From Gottfriedia luciferensis (GTDB lineage: Bacteria > Bacillota > Bacilli > Bacillales > Bacillaceae_G), in contig NZ_MDKC01000014.1 of assembly GCF_001712755.1 (NCBI RefSeq), positions 1 through 63,908 of the forward strand: a DNA stretch of 63,908 nt, in the 5' to 3' direction. How positions within the stretch are numbered: the first letter of the stretch is position 1; every line of letters starts with the position of its first letter. Below, piece after piece: positions 53,801-61,325 of the stretch. Position numbers and translations under genes: made by a program. Below the pieces are notes generated by a model. The model was not told where the DNA came from, did not search any database, and saw nothing but the letters and a program-made list of their open reading frames with translations.

Positions 53801-54244
53801 TCATTTTCCAAGAAATGATTTTAACATCCAAAGCATCTTTTCAATTTCAGCAATCTTACCTAGGAATAAATCAGCTGTTTCTTGATCATCACTTTCTTCT
53901 GCAATTGAGATTACATCACGCGATTCTTGTACAACTTTTTCATAGTCTTTAATCAGATCAGATACCATTTCTTCTGCAGAAAACGTATGATTACCTTCTT
54001 TAATCGTAGCCGTTTCTAAGTATTCACGAAGTGTTGCAATTGGTTTTGCGCCAATTGTTAAAATACGTTCTCCTAAATCGTCTACCATTACTTTTGCATC
54101 GTCATAATACAACTCAAATTTTTCATGTAGAGTAAAGAAATTTGGTCCTTTTACATACCAATGATAGTTATGTAATTTTACATATAATACATTCCAATTC
54201 GCCAGTTGTTGATTCAATAGACTTTCTAAATTTGCCAACTTCAT
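53801..54244 (-). CDS. dps: Dps/ferritin-like DNA-binding stress protein
   Basis: A 147-residue four-helix ferritin-like protein forming a 12-mer that oxidises and stores iron, protecting DNA. The intersubunit ferroxidase ligands are visible: HNYHWYVKGPNFFTLHEKFE (His near 26, His near 41) and YYDDAKVMVDDLGERI (Asp and Glu near 53-57). The tail MLWMLKSFLGK is typical. GGAGTGTGA precedes the ATG. Bacillus has several Dps paralogues (dps, mrgA); which one this is cannot be told, and no PerR box was identified. Confidence 0.93.
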   Translation of the reverse strand: MKLANLESLLNQQLANWNVLYVKLHNYHWYVKGPNFFTLHEKFELYYDDAKVMVDDLGERILTIGAKPIATLREYLETATIKEGNHTFSAEEMVSDLIKDYEKVVQESRDVISIAEESDDQETADLFLGKIAEIEKMLWMLKSFLGK

Positions 54245-54306
54245 TCACACTCCAATTTCTTTGTTAACATACAAAGAAATTTTTCCCAAAAAGTGTGTAA
54301 TCTATT

Positions 54307-55080
54307 CTATTTTTCCCATGAATGTTCAATTGTAGTTCGAAATAGTTCGTTCAAGTTCTCAGTATTCACCTTGTTTGATTCAGTAATTCCCTTAACATAC
54401 TCTTCAAAAAACTGAATGTTATTTTCAATAAAATCGTTTAATACTTTTTTTCTAGGCTCAAGATCTAATTCTTCACCTTGTTTTTTTCGGATTAATAACT
54501 TGCCTACTTCTTCTAAAAATTCCTGTTCTAAACCCTCCATCTCTAAAAGTTCATCAAATAAAATTGGAGGAATTTCATTATATTTTTGAATCCATATACA
54601 AGCTAAAATTGGTCTTAATATATAAAAATACTTTTTAATCTTAACTTCTTCACCTTGCAAATAATCACGGTAATTCCCCCTGGCCATATGGAGATAATGG
54701 TAGATACACGCCTTTTTAGAAAGAATTTCATTTCCGATTTTTCTTAATTCTTCTGAAATCGTTAAATCATCATGATAAACAATTGGAGACCTTAACCATT
54801 CTAAAAAGGCTGGGTTTGACTTCGCGAAGAGATTAAGTGCCTTTTTTAAGTCCCACCCACTAAAATCGAGTAAATCATTTATTGGATATTCAATTACATC
54901 ACGTTTTTGGTCAATACTTAAATACCAATCTTTGCGGTGAACATAGACAAAACGTACATCATAATCACTGTCTTTAGATGGAAATCCCCACGCTCTACTA
55001 CCAGACTCAACTGCAAATAGTATTTTTACCTCATGTTCGGTTTCTATTTGTTTTAGTTTTTCCACTATTATTTCCTTCAT
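54307..55080 (-). CDS. Nucleotidyltransferase (YcgL-like, COG3541 type)
   Basis: A 257-residue protein with an N-terminal minimal nucleotidyltransferase motif, ESGSRAWGFPSKDSDYDVRF (GS followed by DxD, near 24-41), and an alpha-helical C-terminal part. The family resembles B. subtilis YcgL; function is unknown, and such motifs occur in both RNA-modifying and toxin-antitoxin enzymes. ATG at 55080 follows AAGGAG; an eight-codon extension has no ribosome site. No partner antitoxin gene is adjacent. Confidence 0.85.
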   Translation of the reverse strand: MKEIIVEKLKQIETEHEVKILFAVESGSRAWGFPSKDSDYDVRFVYVHRKDWYLSIDQKRDVIEYPINDLLDFSGWDLKKALNLFAKSNPAFLEWLRSPIVYHDDLTISEELRKIGNEILSKKACIYHYLHMARGNYRDYLQGEEVKIKKYFYILRPILACIWIQKYNEIPPILFDELLEMEGLEQEFLEEVGKLLIRKKQGEELDLEPRKKVLNDFIENNIQFFEEYVKGITESNKVNTENLNELFRTTIEHSWEK

Positions 55081-55104
55081 ATTTATCTCCTTAAACCGCG
55101 TCAT

Positions 55105-55385
55105 GAAATGCTATAGTATAACTAGTATAATAATGATTAAAATCTCTGCACAAGGAGTTTCTTGAATTTATAATTGGAACAAAAGGATTAAAATAGGCTC
55201 CGTATGACTTTATATCGATAGTTAAAGCTAAAACCCGATCATTAAATTCTGATTTTAAAAGAAGGCTCTGTTAAAGAAGATTGTTGAATTTCTTATTCAA
55301 CTAACTGGCAGATTAGTTGAACAAGGAATTCAATAATTTATGTCGAATTGTGTAAAGTAAATAAAAAAAAGATTTTTTAAGGAAC
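55105..55385. other. Intergenic region with stem-loop repeat (beta motif 1)
   Basis: No gene. At 55296-55321, TTCAACTAA, CTGGCAGA, TTAGTTGAA forms a perfect nine-base stem with a TGGCAG loop, preceded by a GTTGAA/TTCAAC hairpin. It is one of four such elements between 55.3 and 59.4 kb. Confidence 0.65.
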
Positions 55386-56177
55386 GTGGATAAATTGATA
55401 ATAAATACTAAAATAACAGTAACCCCACAGGGACCTAAATATAGATGTTTGTTATTATTGATAATCGCGTGTTTAGTTTTATCTAGTTGTAAACAAAATG
55501 AAAAAACACTTCAACATAAAAATGCGTCAAAAGTTAAAAAAATAGATTTTGTTGCATTATTAGAAGCACCACCTGATGCAAAAAGTGCATCTGAATCTGC
55601 AATTTCTGAATATGAATGGCATTTCAAAGATAAAACTACGACAAAACCACTTAAGTCATCAATTGTAAATGATGTTTCTATTGGTAATAGAAGTATTGTA
55701 ATTTTAAATACACAGAAAATTGACAATAGGTTTGTTGTAATGAATTATAAATATACTAATATGTATAACCTATTAAGTTTTATGGATCTAAATGTTAAAG
55801 ATGGCCAATACTTCACTGATAAAGGGGGAATAAAACTTCCTTTAAATCAATTTGTCGTTGCTAAATCTACAGAACCAGATGACGATCCAGTTATTTTGGC
55901 GTTTGCAAATAAAAAGAAAATTGCTGTAATTGCTAGATATAAACGTTTTTCATTTAAGTTAAATTCAAATGAAAATAAAAATATATCAATAGTAGATAGT
56001 AGTGGACATAAATTATTTATAGTAACCAATGGACAACGAAGATTTTTGTATTTTTTTGATAATGATTATATTTTTGTAGTTACTGGTAATTTAAATAAAA
56101 ATGAGCTAATTAATATATCAGATTCATTACCATCTGCTACTAGTGATATTTTTCCTAGTTCAAAAAATAAAAATTAA
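55386..56177 (+). CDS. Putative lipoprotein of unknown function
   Basis: A 263-residue exported protein. An N-terminal hydrophobic segment (CLLLLIIACLVLSSC) ends in the lipobox LVLSSC (Cys35), followed by a Lys/Asn-rich linker; the rest is a hydrophilic, probably beta-rich domain without recognised motifs. The start is uncertain: GTG at 55386 and TTG at 55395 are both possible after AAGGAAC. AT-rich, Asn/Lys-rich composition typical of accessory genes. It stands between two stem-loop repeats. I do not recognise the family. Confidence 0.7.
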   Translation: MDKLIINTKITVTPQGPKYRCLLLLIIACLVLSSCKQNEKTLQHKNASKVKKIDFVALLEAPPDAKSASESAISEYEWHFKDKTTTKPLKSSIVNDVSIGNRSIVILNTQKIDNRFVVMNYKYTNMYNLLSFMDLNVKDGQYFTDKGGIKLPLNQFVVAKSTEPDDDPVILAFANKKKIAVIARYKRFSFKLNSNENKNISIVDSSGHKLFIVTNGQRRFLYFFDNDYIFVVTGNLNKNELINISDSLPSATSDIFPSSKNKN

Positions 56178-56280
56178 TCCTATTTCTAACAAATAATTCG
56201 TTCAATTCAAATAAAAAAGTTAAATAATTAGTAATTTAGAGAAAAAATAATGAATATTCTAATGCGATTGTTGAACAACA

Positions 56281-56332
56281 CGAGTCACATAGTGGCTCGT
56301 TTTTTATTGTTCAAACTGGCAGATTAGTTGAA
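56281..56332 (+). repeat. Composite stem-loop repeat (hairpin + beta motif 2)
   Basis: CGAGTCAC, ATA, GTGGCTCG with T6 makes a terminator for the upstream lipoprotein; it is followed by GTTCAAACTGGCAGATTAGTTGAA, a second stem-loop carrying the TGGCAG loop. Confidence 0.7.
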
Positions 56333-56476
56333 AAAGAATAATTTGATTTTTGTAAAAAAAGCGAAATTCCCCCAAATCAAAGTAGTGGATATACAATGTA
56401 TAATAAGTTTGCGGGAGTTACTGGAAGTTTCTGAATATAAACTAACCAATTATATACATAAAAGGAGTCTATTTTA

Positions 56477-57001
56477 ATGAAGAAGATTTTTCCTGTTTTA
56501 CTACTAATATCAATTATGTTAACTGGCTGTAATTCCGATACCGTTTACACACCTCTATATAATGGCAAAAATTTAATCATTGGTGTTATAGGTAATTATC
56601 CGAAAGTAAGAGAAGAGAATGTGAAATTCAAAAAAATCAATTTTAATAAAATAGAAGAAAACAAAAAACTTTCGTCAGAACTTGATGCCGTTTTTATTAT
56701 GAAGGAAAATCATTCCGAAGCTGCCAATAGTAAATACGAAGCTGTTTATAAAAGTTCTGGTATTCCTTTCTTCTTTATTGATTCAACAAAATCATTCGAA
56801 GCAATTATAAATGGACAACTCTCCTTTGAAGATGCGCCTGATAGAGTTGACCAAAGTTATGCAACAGGTATTTTGGGTAACGGAAAATATCAATATTGCG
56901 GATATTATCTTTATAATGACAAGGTAAACGAAAATAACATTAAGGCTCTATACACACAAATATTTACTACAATTGAGTCTGGTAAATGCTTCAACGATTA
57001 A
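56477..57001 (+). CDS. Putative lipoprotein of unknown function
   Basis: A 174-residue lipoprotein: signal peptide MKKIFPVLLLISIMLTGC with lipobox MLTGC (Cys18). The mature part has a Rossmann-like beginning (NLIIGVIGNYPKVREENVKF), AVFIMKENHSEAA, and IPFFFIDSTKSFEAI, resembling a group of small Bacillus lipoproteins of unknown role; a pair of cysteines (QYCGYYLY and SGKCFND) may form a disulfide. AAAGGAG precedes the ATG. Not linked to known genes; bounded by stem-loop repeats on both sides. Confidence 0.78.
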   Translation: MKKIFPVLLLISIMLTGCNSDTVYTPLYNGKNLIIGVIGNYPKVREENVKFKKINFNKIEENKKLSSELDAVFIMKENHSEAANSKYEAVYKSSGIPFFFIDSTKSFEAIINGQLSFEDAPDRVDQSYATGILGNGKYQYCGYYLYNDKVNENNIKALYTQIFTTIESGKCFND

Positions 57002-57039
57002 GAAATGCAATTTGTGAGTTTGTGAAGAATTGTTATCTC

Positions 57040-57125
57040 ACTAACGCAGTGCTTTAGTTGAATAACAAGATCGGCTGTTTAGTCGATTTTTTTATGGCAC
57101 TAAATGGCAGTTTAGTTGCATAAGG
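57040..57125 (+). repeat. Composite stem-loop repeat (alpha + hairpin + beta 3)
   Basis: Three parts in order: ACTAACGCAGTGCTTTAGTTGAATAAC (alpha), a hairpin GATCGGCTGTTTAGTCGATT with T7, and GCACTAAATGGCAGTTTAGTTGC followed by ATAAGG (beta). The hairpin differs from the other copies while the flanking parts are kept. Confidence 0.72.
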
Positions 57126-57194
57126 ATTATGGTATTTTATGGTAAAATTAGAGGGGTTTTAGTAAAAATTTTTTTTCACATAGGGGGTTTTACA

Positions 57195-57428
57195 ATGGGA
57201 AAACGGAAATTATCGATTACAGTATTTTTATTAAGCTTTTTTTCATTACTTATTTCTCTTAAGTTATTTTGGAATTTAGGTATTTTTGTTGATGAGTCCG
57301 GTTTAAGCCCTAATATTGTTAATGGCGGTGACTTTTGGCTTACAATGGATTGGTTAAGATTATTATTACTGTTATTGCTGTGTGTAGTATCTGGTATTAG
57401 TATTTTTAGTGCTAAACAAAAAAAGTGA
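57195..57428 (+). CDS. Small two-helix membrane protein
   Basis: A 77-residue protein with two transmembrane segments (about 6-26 and 54-72) and a short external loop (VDESGLSPNIVNGG). ATG at 57195 is preferred because AGGGGG lies eight bases upstream; the longer frame from 57129 has no site. Unknown function; it resembles many tiny membrane proteins of Bacillus accessory regions. Confidence 0.7.
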   Translation: MGKRKLSITVFLLSFFSLLISLKLFWNLGIFVDESGLSPNIVNGGDFWLTMDWLRLLLLLLLCVVSGISIFSAKQKK

Positions 57429-57551
57429 AATAAAGAAAATAAAAATTGTGAAGAATTACACTTAAACTAACGCATGCGATAGTTGTAGATTTCCAGGTGG
57501 TTATCCAATGAATAGTGAATCATAATTATTATAAAAACTAGAGGTATTATA

Positions 57552-57731
57552 ATGAACCGCAATATATTCATTTTGTTAGAAATTGTATTTGGTGGTATAT
57601 CTATTTTAGTATTTGGAATGATATTTAAATTTTTAGGACTTTATGAATTTATTGGCGGAATAATCGGTATGCTAATTTATTCATTTATTTGGAGAAAATA
57701 TCTTAAAAAATATGATCCAGATAATAATTAA
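57552..57731 (+). CDS. Small two-helix membrane protein (59 aa)
   Basis: An ORF too short for routine listing: MNRNIFILLEIVFGGISILV, then FGMIFKFLGLYEFIGG and a basic tail ending DPDNN. Two hydrophobic segments (about 5-26 and 30-48). AGAGGT lies seven bases before the ATG. A lone alpha motif (AACTAACGCATGCGATAGTT, near 57464-57483) precedes it. Function unknown; may be related in type to the 57195 gene. Confidence 0.62.
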   Translation: MNRNIFILLEIVFGGISILVFGMIFKFLGLYEFIGGIIGMLIYSFIWRKYLKKYDPDNN

Positions 57732-57872
57732 TTTTTTAACCTTATTCAACTACTATGAAAATAAACTTCTGTAAATTCGATAAAAAGGCAATACTAAATA
57801 GAAGCAGCTCATTCGTTTTTTAAAAAAAAGAGGAGCGACTTATTGTTGGTGTTTATGGACTGATCAAATAGA

Positions 57873-59090
57873 TTAAGAGGCTTCAGTTATTGATACGGAA
57901 TAGCCTAAGTTTTCTAATCTTCGTACCGAATGGCGGACAATTGATTCCTGTCTTTGTTTATCAAAATAATCTTCGCCTAGGTCGACATACATTTCTTTTC
58001 GGGTTAAAAGGTAATATGCAATTCTTAACATCGCATGGGCGACAACGATTGCAGCTTTACTTTTTCCTTTTCGTCCAGCTGTACGTCTATACAGTGCACC
58101 AAGATAGTTTTTGGATCCTCTTACTGATTGGGCTGCTTCTGTTAATGCCGATTTTAAATATTTATTTCCTTTTTTAGATTTACTAGATTTCCTTTTACCT
58201 GCACTTTCGTTATGTCCAGGAACCAGTGCTGCCCATGAACATAGATGTGCTGCGGTAGGAAATTGATTTCCTACATCGGTGCCAATTTCAGATAGAATTT
58301 GTTCAGCCATCCTTGTAGCGATTCCAGGAATTGAATCAAGTCGTTCAACATCTTCTTTATAGGAACTTACTCGATTTGCGACTTCTTGATCCAACATTTC
58401 TATTTGATTTGTTAGGAAATCAATATGAGTTAAAATCGTTTTTAACATTAGTCGTTGATGTTGTTGAATGTAGCCCCGAAGTGCCAATTCAAGCTCCTCT
58501 TTTTTCTTTTTCAACGTACCACGAGCGAAGTTTGCTAGTTTTTCAGGATCATCTTCACCATGTGAAATTGCACGAAGCATGTCCAGTGAAGAAACACCCT
58601 TGATATCTGAAACAACAGAACCAAGTTTAATGTTAGCCCCTTCTAAAACCTTCTGAATCCGATTAAGTTGTCTTGCACGTTCTTCAATAATGCTACGACG
58701 ATAGCGTACAAGTTCCCTTAATTCTCGTTGATTCCGATTTGGAATAAAACTAGCTTTGAGTAGTCCATGGCGAAGAAGTTGCGCGATCCATTCGGCGTCT
58801 TTAACATCAGTTTTTCGTCCTGGAAGTGCCTTCATATGCTGGGCATTCACAACTAAAAACTCGATACCTTCGGACTCAAGTAAATTAACAATAGGCTTCC
58901 AATAAACACTGGTACTTTCCATCGCTACATGAGTACAATTATTCTCTTTAATCCAGTCCAATAACTTTAATAGAAAAATAGTCTTGGTTGAAAATGTTTG
59001 GACCTCCTTTCCTTCTGATGTCATGATACAAGCAGTGATATTGTCCTTGTGAACATCTAAACCACACGCTCTTTCAATGATTACATCCAT
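57873..59090 (-). CDS. IS110 family DEDD transposase/recombinase
   Basis: A 405-residue protein. The RuvC-like DEDD set is visible as Asp12 (GLDVHKDN), Glu58 (AMESTS), Asp95 and Asp98 (KTDVKDAEW). The central coiled coil (~110-250) is followed by the Tnp20 domain (LDSIPGIATRMAEQILSEIG; ALVPGHNESAGKRKSSKSKKGN), which holds the catalytic serine. Intact and full length, so it may be active. ATG at 59090 follows AAAGGAAG; an eight-codon longer frame has no site. These enzymes use an element-encoded bridge RNA. Confidence 0.95.
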   Translation of the reverse strand: MDVIIERACGLDVHKDNITACIMTSEGKEVQTFSTKTIFLLKLLDWIKENNCTHVAMESTSVYWKPIVNLLESEGIEFLVVNAQHMKALPGRKTDVKDAEWIAQLLRHGLLKASFIPNRNQRELRELVRYRRSIIEERARQLNRIQKVLEGANIKLGSVVSDIKGVSSLDMLRAISHGEDDPEKLANFARGTLKKKKEELELALRGYIQQHQRLMLKTILTHIDFLTNQIEMLDQEVANRVSSYKEDVERLDSIPGIATRMAEQILSEIGTDVGNQFPTAAHLCSWAALVPGHNESAGKRKSSKSKKGNKYLKSALTEAAQSVRGSKNYLGALYRRTAGRKGKSKAAIVVAHAMLRIAYYLLTRKEMYVDLGEDYFDKQRQESIVRHSVRRLENLGYSVSITEAS

Positions 59091-59342
59091 TGAAATCTTC
59101 CTTTCTAGGCTCATAAATGGAGGCTAGTGCAACAATCAGATTAGGATTAATCTACTATTAGTGCTTCCCGCAAGGGAGCAACAGTCAGTGGTGCACCGTG
59201 GTCGTTGGAGTCAGACTAACGCGTGGGCTCTATGGCACCATAGTTGATCGACCTTCTTCTCCTAGCCTTAGAATCAGTATGGTCGGATTCAATACATTTT
59301 CATTCACTGTGGTGAAGCTCCGTTTTTGAGCTTCATGGGTGG
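59091..59342 (-). ncRNA. Putative IS110 bridge RNA region
   Basis: The 250-base non-coding end upstream of the recombinase is GC-richer than its surroundings and full of hairpins, for example GCTTCCC-GCAA-GGGAGC (59163-59179), AGTCAGACT, and GAAGCTC/GAGCTTC near the end. It contains GACTAACGCGTG (59213-59224), 11 of 12 bases the same as the inferred insertion target GACTAACGCATG. Precise RNA ends were not determined. Confidence 0.55.
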
Positions 59343-59420
59343 CTAACGCATGCATGAGTTAAATAGCAGCTGCCAATACAGGTGGCTTTTTTTATTCAAC
59401 AAAATGGCAGTTTGGTTGAG
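59343..59420 (+). repeat. Composite stem-loop repeat interrupted by the IS (alpha + hairpin + beta 4)
   Basis: CTAACGCATGCATGAGTTAAATAGC, hairpin AGCTGCC-AATACA-GGTGGCT with T7, then TTCAACAAAATGGCAGTTTGGTTGA and GTAAGG. Its first half appears to continue at 57838 on the far side of the IS. Confidence 0.65.
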
Positions 59421-59431
59421 TAAGGGCTCAG

Positions 59432-59572
59432 ATGGTTCTAATTGCTGTTTCTTGTTTATTTGGTATGAGTGCATCTGTAGAAGAGTTTGATCTATTAATC
59501 GATACAGTGGAAGAAAACAATCCTGAAGAAACTAAACGAATAGAAGAAATGTTTGGCGGTACCCCTAAGTGA
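59432..59572 (+). CDS. Short ORF (46 aa), possibly a gene remnant
   Basis: MVLIAVSCLFGMSASVEEFD then LLIDTVEENNPEETKRIEEM and FGGTPK. AAGGG is five bases before the ATG. A hydrophobic start and acidic tail suggest a small exported or membrane-linked protein, or the end of a larger decayed gene. It directly follows a beta motif, as do the other small accessory genes. Low confidence. Confidence 0.35.
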   Translation: MVLIAVSCLFGMSASVEEFDLLIDTVEENNPEETKRIEEMFGGTPK

Positions 59573-59697
59573 AAGTTAATGGATAATATTGTGATATGTA
59601 GCAAATGTGTTGGGAATTATTGGTTATTTATAATTCTTTACTAATCGTTCTAAAAAGAATATTATTTAATCATGGTTTGAAATTCATGTGTTTATTT

Positions 59698-59717
59698 TAG
59701 AACGTTCATTCTATAAT
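59698..59717. promoter_or_regulatory. TetR-type operator 1 over the tetR promoter
   Basis: TAGAACGTTCATTCTA (59698-59713) overlaps TATAAT (59712-59717), 60 bases before the regulator start. The same motif recurs at operator 2. Confidence 0.75.
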
Positions 59718-59776
59718 GGATTATGACATTTGTTTTTGTTAGTATTGGTTCATGGATTTTTTTAAGGAGAAATAAA

Positions 59777-60352
59777 ATGGCTAGAAGTAAAGAGTTTGAC
59801 GAAAAAGCAGTATTAAGAAAAGCAATGGAGCTTTTCTGGGAACAGGGTTATGAAAAAACATCCATGCAAGATTTGGTGGATCATATGGGGATAAACCGCA
59901 GGAGTATGTATGACACATTTGGTGACAAGCGTTCATTGTTTTTAGCTTCCCTTAATCACTATGAAGAGCTCATCGTCAATGAGATGGAAAGCATAATTAG
60001 CAGCACTTCATCCATTAAACAGGCGATACGGGATGTTTTTATTTTCATACTGAATTCCATTGAACAATACCCAAAAGGTTGTCTATCAGTAAATACAGCC
60101 ATTGAATTATCTTTGTTGGACAAAGAAATTGGACGCATAGTTACAAAAATGTTTAACCGTACTGAAGATATGTTTAATGACCTTATAAAACGGGGCCAAA
60201 CTAGTGGAGAGCTATCAAAAGAAATCGATTCTGATAACACATCTCGTTTCTTACACAACAATTTGGTAGGTATAAGAGTACTAATAAAAACTAATTACAA
60301 TAAAAAAGAATTAGAAGGCATCATCACTCTAGCACTTTCAGTGTTGGACTAG
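59777..60352 (+). CDS. TetR/AcrR family transcriptional regulator
   Basis: A 191-residue repressor. The N-terminal HTH spans about 8-55 (VLRKAMELFWEQGYEKTSMQDLVDHMGINRRSMYDTFGDKRSL); the C-terminal helical domain resembles the TetR_C_16/NemR-AcuR type (SVNTAIELSLLDKEI). ATG at 59777 follows AAGGAG; the longer frame is not supported. Two copies of its likely operator flank it, so it should repress both itself and the downstream enzymes. The ligand is probably an electrophile, by analogy with regulators of Old Yellow Enzymes. Confidence 0.9.
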   Translation: MARSKEFDEKAVLRKAMELFWEQGYEKTSMQDLVDHMGINRRSMYDTFGDKRSLFLASLNHYEELIVNEMESIISSTSSIKQAIRDVFIFILNSIEQYPKGCLSVNTAIELSLLDKEIGRIVTKMFNRTEDMFNDLIKRGQTSGELSKEIDSDNTSRFLHNNLVGIRVLIKTNYNKKELEGIITLALSVLD

Positions 60353-60370
60353 CTTTCTTTTTTTACCCTT

Positions 60371-60390
60371 TTTAGAACGCTCATTCTAAA
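60371..60390. promoter_or_regulatory. TetR-type operator 2 upstream of the hydrolase
   Basis: TTTAGAA, CGCTCA, TTCTAAA: a perfect seven-base inverted repeat sharing AGAACGnTCATTCT with operator 1. Confidence 0.78.
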
Positions 60391-60462
60391 ATCAGTATGA
60401 AACAAACCATCATAATGCATACTTATAAAATCGTTTTTTAATTTCTAAGGAGAATCACAAAG

Positions 60463-61311
60463 ATGACAAACTTTAAAATACCAACAGAATCAGAATTTAT
60501 TGAAGCAGATGGAACTCGTTACGCATATAGAAAATTTGGTACACAAGATGGTATACCAGTAGTATTTCTTGTTCACTTTAGAGGAACGATGGAAAACTGG
60601 GATCCAAACATGCTTGAACCTATTGCAAATACACGCCCAGTAATCTTATTTGACAATAAAGGGGTTGGTGAGACCGATGGACTAACGCCTACTACAATTG
60701 CTGATATGGCAAAAGATACAGCAACATTTATAAAAACTCTTGGATTAGAACAAGTTGACATTCTTGGTTTTTCCATTGGTGGCATGGTTGCACAAGAGCT
60801 AGCTTTACAAGAAGGAGATTTAGTAAGAAAAATTATTATGGCAGGTACTTCGCCTGAATCTGGTATTAATCCAAATCCAGAGATTTTTGAAAGAATGAAT
60901 CGTCACGGCGGAACGGAAGAAGATGGAATAAATGATTTTATGTTCTTTTTCTACGAACAAACCGAAACAAGTAAATCTGCAGGAATGGCTTCACTACAAA
61001 GAATTTTTAATCAGAAAAAAGTAAACAGTTCAGAACAAGTAAAAGAGGCACAATTACAAGCCATTGCAAAATGGGCTAAACAAAAATCTAATCATGATTA
61101 TGAATGGTTACAAAACATCAAACACCCTGTACTTGTTACTAATGGTGTTAATGATGTGATGGTACCGACTAAAAACAGTTATATCTTAACAGAGAAATTA
61201 CCCAAAGCACAGTTGATTATATATCCTGATTCTGGTCACGGGCATCTGTTTCAATTTCCAGAACTATTTGCAGAACACGTAAATTCATTTCTTGATTCTA
61301 ATTCTTATTAA
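60463..61311 (+). CDS. Alpha/beta hydrolase
   Basis: A 282-residue cytoplasmic alpha/beta-hydrolase fold enzyme. Nucleophile elbow GFSIGG (Ser near 105), catalytic Asp in NGVNDVMVP (near 229) and His in SGHGHLFQFP (near 259). FLVHFRGTMENWDP in place of the usual HG oxyanion segment is typical of a group that follows TetR regulators. Substrate unknown; esters or related small molecules. AAGGAG precedes the ATG, and the next gene follows in 14 bases. Confidence 0.9.
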   Translation: MTNFKIPTESEFIEADGTRYAYRKFGTQDGIPVVFLVHFRGTMENWDPNMLEPIANTRPVILFDNKGVGETDGLTPTTIADMAKDTATFIKTLGLEQVDILGFSIGGMVAQELALQEGDLVRKIIMAGTSPESGINPNPEIFERMNRHGGTEEDGINDFMFFFYEQTETSKSAGMASLQRIFNQKKVNSSEQVKEAQLQAIAKWAKQKSNHDYEWLQNIKHPVLVTNGVNDVMVPTKNSYILTEKLPKAQLIIYPDSGHGHLFQFPELFAEHVNSFLDSNSY

Positions 61312-61325
61312 AAAGGAGTATTCAT

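Larger units (their letters stand above)
57839..59344 (-). mobile_element. IS110-family insertion sequence (~1.5 kb)
   Basis: Bounds are inferred, not measured: a CT dinucleotide at 57839-57840 and at 59343-59344. Joining the outer flanks gives GCGACTAACGCATGCATGAG, a normal start of the local alpha repeat, so the element appears to sit inside one. IS110 elements have no terminal inverted repeats and often a CT-type core, so this is consistent. The 250-base non-coding end lies upstream of the recombinase, as in the IS110 subgroup. Confidence 0.7.

Noticed and set aside
54307-55080. Nucleotidyltransferase as half of a MNT/HEPN toxin-antitoxin pair
   Set aside because: The protein is longer than minimal MNT antitoxins and no HEPN gene is adjacent.
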